Shown here: positions 7,638-12,757 of the stretch, piece by piece
Layout of the letters: every line of letters begins with the position of its first letter
How positions within the stretch are numbered: the stretch's first letter is position 1
Source: Planctomycetota bacterium
Lineage (GTDB): Bacteria; Planctomycetota; PUPC01; JABMSA01
Direction of reading: 5' to 3'
NCBI GenBank assembly: GCA_013202185.1
Contig: JABMSA010000324.1
Span: forward strand, 1 to 12,757
DNA length: 12,757 nt
Made by a program: the position numbers and the translations under genes
Notes under the pieces: model-generated
The model's input: only the letters and a program-made list of their open reading frames with translations
Database searches by the model: none
Told to the model about the DNA's origin: nothing

Positions 7638-7715
7638 CGGCGCGCGCCTCTTGGCGTCGAGGCACCGGCCGCGAGCCGGCCCGATCCCCGACGGCTTTCA
7701 CACGCAAAGCGCGAG

Positions 7716-7722
7716 AAAGGGG
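7716..7722 (+). promoter_or_regulatory. Ribosome binding site of the ClC gene
   Basis: AAAGGGG lies eight bases before the ATG at 7731, supporting this start. No promoter is visible in the 93 bp between the CarB-like stop and this gene, so transcription may continue from the CarB-like promoter. Confidence 0.55.
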
Positions 7723-7730
7723 TCCACGCT

Positions 7731-9479
7731 ATGTCTGCCTCGTCATCCTCTCACATCGAGCGTGCACGCAAGGCGTGGGCGGACAGGTCTGTGCTTGCTC
7801 AGGCGCTCGTTGTCATGCTCATCGCCGTCGTGATGGGCATTGCGGCGGGCGCGGCCGTGTTCGGTTTTCATGCCCTGGTGAGAGGCTTCCACATTCTCGC
7901 GGTCAAGGGCGGCAGGCTTCTCGGCGCACCGTACCTGATGCCGCTGGTGCCGGTGGTGGGCATGTTGATCGTGGCGTGGATCGTCAAGGTATTGGGGCCG
8001 GGGGCCTACGGCCATGGCATTCCCGAGGTGATCTCGGCCGTTGCCAACAAACGCAGCCGCATCAACGTTGCGGGCGTGCTGTGCAAGACCGTGGCGTCGG
8101 CGCTGTGCATAGCCTGGGGCGGCGCCGTCGGCAAGGTCGGCCCGGTGGCGCAGCTCGGCTCGATGCTCGGGTCGGCGGCGGGCCGCACGGCTCGGCTGCC
8201 GTCCCATCTTGTCAAGCTGCTGGTGGGATGCGGCTCGGCTGCCGCCATCGCCGCGTGTTTCGATGCTCCGCTGGCCGGTGTGCTCTTTGCGTCGGAGGTT
8301 ATCCTCCGCAAGTTCGACGTCGAAACAATCGTGCCCGTTGTAATCGCGTCGGTTGTGGGTGCCTCGTTCACGCGGGTACTCAAGGGCGGCGAGGTGTCGT
8401 TCGACGTCCCCGAGTTCACTTACGGCGGCGCCGCCGAGCTGCCGCTGTTCGTCGTGCTCGGCCTGCTGGCCGGCGTTTTGTCGGTATTCTTCATTTGGTC
8501 GCTTTACAGGCAATATGATCTCTTCCGGAAGCTCCGCATCGGCTGGTACGGGCGTGCGGCGCTGGCGGGGTTGATTCTGGGCGTCATCGGGCTGCGGCTG
8601 CCGGAGGCGCTTGGCGTCAACTATGGCACAATCACCGGCACGCTCCTGGGTCGGTTCGATCTCGGCACGATGATCGCCGTGGCAATCGTCCTGCCGCTGC
8701 TCGCGGGGCTCACACTCTCCGGCGGCGGGTCCGGCGGCGTGTTTGCACCGTGCATGGCCACCGGTGCCGCGCTCGGCGGGGCGTTTGGCATGCTGTGCGG
8801 GCGCGTGCTGCCGTGGGAGGTATCGCAGCCGGGCGCTTTCGCCGTGGTCGGGGCCGCAGCGCTCCTCGCCGGGGCCGTGCGGGCGCCATTCACCGCCATT
8901 CTCATCGTCATCGAAGTAACCGGAAACCATGCGATCCTCCTGCCGCTGATGGCCGCCGCAGTCGTCTCGATACTCGTGTCCAAGATTTTCATTACCGACT
9001 CCATCTACGTCCTCAAGCTTACCAATCGTGGCGAGACGCTCACGCACCACGAAGAGATCGGTCTGCTGGCGGACATGTACGTGGAAGAGGTGATGACGGA
9101 CGACTACATTGCAGTGACGCCCGACGAACCCGCGAGCCGCCTGGCGGAGCTGTCACGCGAGGAGGGGCGCGACTTCTTCCCGGTCGTGACGCCCGACGGA
9201 ACATTCGAGGGGATGGTCTCTGCGCGGGAGCTGGTGTCGGTTATCCGCGATTCCAGGGCGGCCGGCGGCCTGACGGCGAAAGACTGCGCCCACGAGGAGC
9301 ATTTCCTCCTCACGCCCGTACAGGACCTCCTCGAGGCGTTCCGCGAATTCGGCATGCGCGACGTTTCCGCGCTGCCGGTCGTCGAGGACGCCGACTCACG
9401 CAAGCTCGTGGCCGTCGTCACGCGCGGCGATCTCCTTGCCCGCTACCGGCACGAGCAGCGTCTGCGAAAGCGGATATAA
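7731..9479 (+). CDS. ClC-family anion channel with C-terminal CBS pair
   Basis: An inner-membrane protein of 582 residues that should conduct chloride or a similar anion. The ClC core spans about residues 20-440 as many hydrophobic helices. The selectivity motifs are visible: GHGIP (94-98, the GSGIP position), GKVGP (134-138, the GREGP position), DAPLAGVLF followed by Ser-Glu-Val (188-190), GGVFAP (up to 340), and SIYVLKL near 425, carrying the likely pore tyrosine. Two CBS domains follow (about 449-505 and 515-575); in this family they often sense adenine nucleotides. The extracellular gating glutamate (E148 in E. coli ClC) is Val136 and the internal proton glutamate (E203) is Val190. Exchangers need both and channels lack the second, so passive channel activity is predicted. 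The gene lies 93 bp after the CarB-like gene and may be co-transcribed with it. Family assignment is certain; the transport mode is inferred. Confidence 0.95.
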   Translation: MSASSSSHIERARKAWADRSVLAQALVVMLIAVVMGIAAGAAVFGFHALVRGFHILAVKGGRLLGAPYLMPLVPVVGMLIVAWIVKVLGPGAYGHGIPEVISAVANKRSRINVAGVLCKTVASALCIAWGGAVGKVGPVAQLGSMLGSAAGRTARLPSHLVKLLVGCGSAAAIAACFDAPLAGVLFASEVILRKFDVETIVPVVIASVVGASFTRVLKGGEVSFDVPEFTYGGAAELPLFVVLGLLAGVLSVFFIWSLYRQYDLFRKLRIGWYGRAALAGLILGVIGLRLPEALGVNYGTITGTLLGRFDLGTMIAVAIVLPLLAGLTLSGGGSGGVFAPCMATGAALGGAFGMLCGRVLPWEVSQPGAFAVVGAAALLAGAVRAPFTAILIVIEVTGNHAILLPLMAAAVVSILVSKIFITDSIYVLKLTNRGETLTHHEEIGLLADMYVEEVMTDDYIAVTPDEPASRLAELSREEGRDFFPVVTPDGTFEGMVSARELVSVIRDSRAAGGLTAKDCAHEEHFLLTPVQDLLEAFREFGMRDVSALPVVEDADSRKLVAVVTRGDLLARYRHEQRLRKRI

Positions 9480-9526
9480 GGCGTTTCGTTGTACGGACAC
9501 CCAGGCCCGCCTTGCCGGATTTCCAC

Positions 9527-9555
9527 TTGAAACAATGCCGCTCGTAATGTACCCT
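9527..9555 (+). promoter_or_regulatory. Possible promoter for the DUF481 gene
   Basis: TTGAAA (9527-9532) is a good -35 box. Seventeen bases later TACCCT (9550-9555) keeps only the TA and final T of a -10 box. The placement, about 48 bases before the start codon, is sensible, but the -10 match is weak. Confidence 0.3.
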
Positions 9556-9590
9556 TTCGCCGCTTGCACATGACCGCCAGAACGCACAAG

Positions 9591-9594
9591 AGGA
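9591..9594 (+). promoter_or_regulatory. Ribosome binding site deciding the start at 9603
   Basis: AGGA, inside AGAGGAA, lies eight bases before the ATG at 9603. The in-frame ATGs at 9564 and 9570 lack such a site and would put a basic, non-hydrophobic stretch before the signal peptide. Confidence 0.65.
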
Positions 9595-9602
9595 ATGCAA
9601 CT

Positions 9603-10631
9603 ATGAGACTGACCACAACCGTAATCGTCGCTGCGCTTCTTGGAATTGCAGCCGACCTCAACGCGGACGAGATCGTATTCAACAACGGCGACCGCATCAC
9701 GGGCAAGATAGAACAACTCGTCGACGGCAAGCTCACCATCGACGCCGAGGCGGCAGGCAAGCTGACGGTCGACATCGCAAACGTTCGCACGTTCTCCACC
9801 GACGAGCCCGTCATCATCTGCCTGAAAGACGGCACCATCCTCAATCAGCGGGCACTGCAAGACAACGACAACCTCTTCGCCATCGGAGAAGGCGGCGTGA
9901 TCCGGGCGCAGAGCTTTTCGGCCGACGATCTGGCGGCGATCAATCCGCCCGTAAAACCGCCGGCCAAGTGGACCGGCTCCCTCTCCGTCGGCGTCATAGC
10001 CACTCGAGGCAACACCAAGACGCTCAACGCCAACATCACCGGCAACGCCGCACTCCGCCGCGACACCGACCGCATCACGCTGGGCGTCTCATACTTTTAC
10101 GGCGAGCATGAAGACACCGCCACCGGCAACAAAACAGTCACGAAAGACTCGTGGTTTGCAACGGGCAAGTACGACTACTTCGTCGCCAGGAAGCTGTATA
10201 CCTTCGTCAACGGCCGATACGAAAGAGATCGGATCGCCGACCTCGAGAGGCGAATAATCCTCGGCGGCGGCCTCGGGTACCAGTGGATCGAGCGCGACGA
10301 CAGAAACTTCTCCACCGAGGCCGGCCTGTCGTGGCTCTACGAAGAGTTCCCTCCGCCGCGCAACAGCACCGAGCAGGTTTCGGCGCAGGCAGGCTATCAT
10401 TTCGACGCCAAGCTCAACCCGAAGGTGAAGCTGATCCACGAGTTGAATATTTACCCGAACTTCCAAAACACCAGCGACTACTTCCTCACCACACACGCCG
10501 AGCTTCGGTCGTCACTTACCAAATCAATGTACGCAAGCTTCAAGGTGGTCCTCGATTACGACGCCACACCCGCCGCCGGCAAAGAAAAAGAAGACCTCAA
10601 ATACATACTTGGCGTGGGGGTGAATTTTTGA
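9603..10631 (+). CDS. DUF481 (YdiY-like) outer-membrane beta-barrel protein
   Basis: An exported protein of 342 residues, predicted to sit in the outer membrane. Residues 1-21 are a signal peptide ending at Leu-Asn-Ala. A small periplasmic N-terminal domain follows: DEIVFNNGDRITGKIEQL and two further short beta units up to about residue 115, a pattern usual for this family. From about residue 121 (KWTGSLSVGV) begin amphipathic strands with alternating residues and aromatic girdles: RGNTKTLNANITGN, DRITLGVSYFYGE, KYDYFVARKLYTFVNGRYERD and so on. The protein ends in Val-Asn-Phe; a C-terminal aromatic residue is the usual signal for outer-membrane barrel assembly. Family members are linked to salt or envelope stress in some bacteria, but the physiological role is generally unknown. 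It is separated by 123 bp from the ClC gene and may have its own promoter. Confidence 0.9.
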   Translation: MRLTTTVIVAALLGIAADLNADEIVFNNGDRITGKIEQLVDGKLTIDAEAAGKLTVDIANVRTFSTDEPVIICLKDGTILNQRALQDNDNLFAIGEGGVIRAQSFSADDLAAINPPVKPPAKWTGSLSVGVIATRGNTKTLNANITGNAALRRDTDRITLGVSYFYGEHEDTATGNKTVTKDSWFATGKYDYFVARKLYTFVNGRYERDRIADLERRIILGGGLGYQWIERDDRNFSTEAGLSWLYEEFPPPRNSTEQVSAQAGYHFDAKLNPKVKLIHELNIYPNFQNTSDYFLTTHAELRSSLTKSMYASFKVVLDYDATPAAGKEKEDLKYILGVGVNF

Positions 10632-10804
10632 GGAGGAACCCAGAGCCGAAGGCATCTTTCTCCTCCTCGTCGAATCCTATTCTGGTGTGTTGAACGTAAC
10701 ACTGCAACAACACAGCCTCATTGTCTCATGACCCGATGCCCCACCATTCTTGGGCCGCCTCGATCCATTCTCTCACTCCGCGCACTTTTCGGCGAATAAG
10801 AATC

Positions 10805-10833
10805 TTGACTTTCCGCGCACAAACAGATATAGT
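10805..10833 (+). promoter_or_regulatory. Sigma70-type promoter for the VWA gene
   Basis: TTGACT (10805-10810) and TATAGT (10828-10833) are each one base from consensus, with the ideal 17-base spacer. Transcription would begin near 10840, only about 13-16 bases before the start codon. The leader would therefore be little more than the ribosome binding site. Confidence 0.75.
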
Positions 10834-10844
10834 GTGTGAGAGAG

Positions 10845-10848
10845 AGGA
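10845..10848 (+). promoter_or_regulatory. Ribosome binding site of the VWA gene
   Basis: AGGA, within GAGAGAGGAA, stands four bases before the ATG at 10853 and seven before the directly following ATG at 10856. The second ATG has the better spacing. The two starts differ by one methionine. Confidence 0.6.
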
Positions 10849-10852
10849 ATAA

Positions 10853-12757
10853 ATGATGCCCTTTCGATTTGGCACGCCGGCGGCTCTGATGCTTCTCCTG
10901 CTGCTGCCGGCTCTTTTCATCATAGCGCGCCGCAGCCTCGCAGGGCTGCCCACGTTCCGACGGAGGCTGGCCCTCGCGTTGAGGACGGCGCTGCTGCTCA
11001 TACTCATTTTCGCACTCGCCGACATGCAGTGGGTCAAGTTTGGCAAGGACCTCACCGTCTTCTTCATTCTCGACCAGTCGCGCAGCATCCCGCCCGGCTC
11101 GCGGAACGAGGCCATCACATACGTCAATAACGCCGTGAAGCGCGCCCGCGAACATGACCGCGCGGGGCTGATCCTCTTCGGCAGCGACGCCGGCCTCGAG
11201 AAGTTCCCGCAAAGCATATCATCGGGAAAGGCATGGTTTCGCAAATCGTCGCTGGTGCTCAACCGCGAGCGGACCGATCTGGCGGGCGCCGTGCGCCTGG
11301 CACTCGCCGCCTTCCCCGAGAACTCGCGCAAGAGGATCGTAATGCTCACCGACGGCTGCGAGAACAAGGGCCTCGTATTGGGCCAGGCCGACGTGGCGCG
11401 ATCTCTGCAGTGCCCCATCGACGTGATGATGGTCGACTACGAGCACTCGCGCGAAGTGCTGCTCGAGAAGGCGCTTGCGCCGCCGCGCCTCCGCGCCGGC
11501 GAGCCGTTCGAGCTGCGCATTGTTGTCAAGGCCCTCCAGGATTGCGACGCCAAGCTCACGCTAACCATCGACGGACGCCCGTCCGAAACCGGCCGTCCCG
11601 TCAGCCTGCGCAAGGGCAAGGAGGTGATGTCGTTTGGCTTTCCGGAGGGGCTGGCCCAGTCCGGCCCATACACTTTCGAAGCCACCATCCGCAGCCCGGC
11701 CGATACCATCCTCGAGAACAACTCGGCCGTCGCCTATACGTGGGTCGAGGGCAAGGCGCGCAAGGTACTGCTGATCGATTCGAAGCCCGACGATCTCTCG
11801 TACCTCGTCGAGGCACTCGCGGCCGAAGACATCAACACGATCGTGAAAGGCCCCGCGAGCATGCCGACGAGCATGACCGAGCTGCGCCGCTACGATTGCC
11901 TTGTGCTCTCGAACGTGGGCGCCGGGCATTTCGCGCCCGAGCAGTTGGGCATGATCGAAGGCGCCGTAAAGGAACTGGGCATGGGGCTGGTGCTCATCGG
12001 CGGCGAAAGGAGCTTCGGCGCCGGCGGCTACCGCGAAACCCCCATCGAAGACTGCTCGCCGGTCGATTTTGACATAAGGCAGAAGCGCGTCATGCCCAAG
12101 GGCGCCATAGTGCTCGCGATGGACGCCGCCGAAGACCCCGACGGCAACCGCTGGGCCATCGAAATGGCCGCCGCATCGCTCAACGTTCTTTCTTACCATG
12201 ACGACATCGCAATCTACGCGGGCGGCTGGCACCTGCCGCTGCGAGAGGTGCAGGACAAGGTGGCGGTGCGCGTTGCGATCGACAAGCTGCAAGTGCCCGA
12301 CGACAATGAGTACAGCGGCCAACTGCGCGCGGCGCTCGCGGCGCTCAAGCAATCATCCGCCGCGTCGAAGCACGTGCTGATCATGACCGACGGCGGGCAT
12401 GGCCAGTACAATCTTCCGAAGCCTCTCATGAAGGCGCTCAGGGAGGCGCGCATCAGCGTTACGGTCGTCCTTTTCCATCCGCACTCCGACTCGGAAAAGG
12501 TAGTCATAAACTCACTGACCAACCTGGCAATGACCACAGGCGGCAGGTTCTACTACCCCAAGACCGCAAAAGAACTGCCGATGATATTTTTCAAGGAAGC
12601 GACAATGATCACGAGGTCGCTGATCCACGAAGAGGCGTTCTCGCCGATCTTGCAGCAGGCCACCGACCCTGTGCACGGGTTCGATGGCTTGCCCAACCTC
12701 GGCGGATACGTGCTCACCACGCCGAAGGCGCGGGCACAGGTGCCCATTGCCAGGCGA
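10853..12757 (+). CDS. Membrane-anchored VWA / GATase-like (PF07090-type) protein, 3' end cut by the window
   Basis: The frame is open to the right edge, so 635 residues are visible and the C-terminus is missing. Two hydrophobic helices (about 9-27 and 39-57) flank RRSLAGLPTFRRR, as in BatA-like proteins. A first VWA domain (about 67-195) has an intact MIDAS site: Asp74-Gln-Ser76-Arg-Ser78, RTDLAGA and MLTDGCEN. An Ig-like beta domain follows (about 205-300). Next is a glutamine-amidotransferase-like domain (about 302-405: KVLLIDSKPDD, RRYDCLVLSNV, GGERSFGAGGY) without the G-x-C-x-G nucleophile elbow, so it should not be catalytic. A second VWA domain (about 417-580) keeps LIMTDGG but has Asp-Ala-Ala-Glu-Asp (424-428) where DxSxS is expected. 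This architecture is common in planctomycete-like bacteria; its role is unknown, probably envelope protein interaction. The start at 10856 is equally possible. Confidence 0.9.
   Translation, partial: MMPFRFGTPAALMLLLLLPALFIIARRSLAGLPTFRRRLALALRTALLLILIFALADMQWVKFGKDLTVFFILDQSRSIPPGSRNEAITYVNNAVKRAREHDRAGLILFGSDAGLEKFPQSISSGKAWFRKSSLVLNRERTDLAGAVRLALAAFPENSRKRIVMLTDGCENKGLVLGQADVARSLQCPIDVMMVDYEHSREVLLEKALAPPRLRAGEPFELRIVVKALQDCDAKLTLTIDGRPSETGRPVSLRKGKEVMSFGFPEGLAQSGPYTFEATIRSPADTILENNSAVAYTWVEGKARKVLLIDSKPDDLSYLVEALAAEDINTIVKGPASMPTSMTELRRYDCLVLSNVGAGHFAPEQLGMIEGAVKELGMGLVLIGGERSFGAGGYRETPIEDCSPVDFDIRQKRVMPKGAIVLAMDAAEDPDGNRWAIEMAAASLNVLSYHDDIAIYAGGWHLPLREVQDKVAVRVAIDKLQVPDDNEYSGQLRAALAALKQSSAASKHVLIMTDGGHGQYNLPKPLMKALREARISVTVVLFHPHSDSEKVVINSLTNLAMTTGGRFYYPKTAKELPMIFFKEATMITRSLIHEEAFSPILQQATDPVHGFDGLPNLGGYVLTTPKARAQVPIARR

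Noticed and set aside
7664..7679. Short GC hairpin (CCGGC / GCCGG) between the CarB-like and ClC genes
   Set aside because: Only five pairs and no T-run follows; not enough to call a terminator in GC-rich DNA.
7743..9050. 435-codon minus-strand open frame inside the ClC gene
   Set aside because: Extremely Arg/His/Gln-rich antisense shadow of membrane-protein codons; the + strand gene is certain.
9478..9513. Inverted repeat AAGGCG / CGCCTT after the ClC gene
   Set aside because: Six pairs with a loop of about 24 bases and no T-run; likely chance.
10630..10668. Inverted repeat GAGGAGGA / TCCTCCTC just after the DUF481 gene
   Set aside because: The loop is 23 bases, the arms are simple purine/pyrimidine runs, and no T-run follows, so a terminator is not supported.

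Overview
The window is about 12.8 kb of GC-rich bacterial DNA with six protein genes, all on the + strand. There are no RNA genes, insertion sequences or CRISPR arrays that I can see. A DUF481-type outer-membrane barrel protein, a large secreted multidomain glycosidase-like protein and a two-TM VWA protein with a glutamine-amidotransferase-like domain point to a Gram-negative, polysaccharide-degrading bacterium. The protein style resembles the PVC superphylum (Planctomycetota, Lentisphaerota, Kiritimatiellota) or a similar uncultured lineage. That assignment is inference from general family knowledge, not from a search.

Layout. (1) 5-865: a Cys/His-rich TIM-barrel protein of unknown reaction. 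(2) 1000-3999: a 999-residue exported protein with an N-terminal beta-sandwich, a clan GH-A-like barrel carrying an Asn-Glu-Pro motif, an Ig-like domain and a CBM9-like C-terminal domain. These two may form a small carbohydrate-related unit. (3) 4003-4444: an intergenic stretch with a strong imperfect palindrome and a signal-peptide-like mini-ORF. (4) 4503-7637: a full-length homologue of the carbamoyl-phosphate synthase large subunit (CarB) behind a near-consensus sigma70-type promoter. (5) 7731-9479: a ClC-family anion channel with two CBS domains. (6) 9603-10631: a DUF481 outer-membrane protein. (7) 10853 to the right edge: a VWA/GATase-like membrane protein, cut off by the window end, with its own near-consensus promoter.

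The most interesting object is the CarB homologue. It keeps the complete CarB architecture and length: two ATP-grasp halves, the middle domain and the C-terminal MGS-like allosteric domain. However, residues known in E. coli CarB to bind nucleotide, metal and phosphate are replaced in both ATP-grasp sites. No carA lies beside it. It reads as an intact, expressed pseudo-synthetase whose regulatory domain is better kept than its catalytic sites.

Two neighbours show the same theme. The ClC protein has valine in place of the gating glutamate (and, like many channel-type ClCs, of the internal proton glutamate), so it should be a channel rather than an exchanger. In the VWA protein the first MIDAS site is intact, while the second has lost its DxSxS motif. 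I see no evidence that these genes form one defined pathway. They look like a string of independently promoted or loosely linked envelope and accessory genes.
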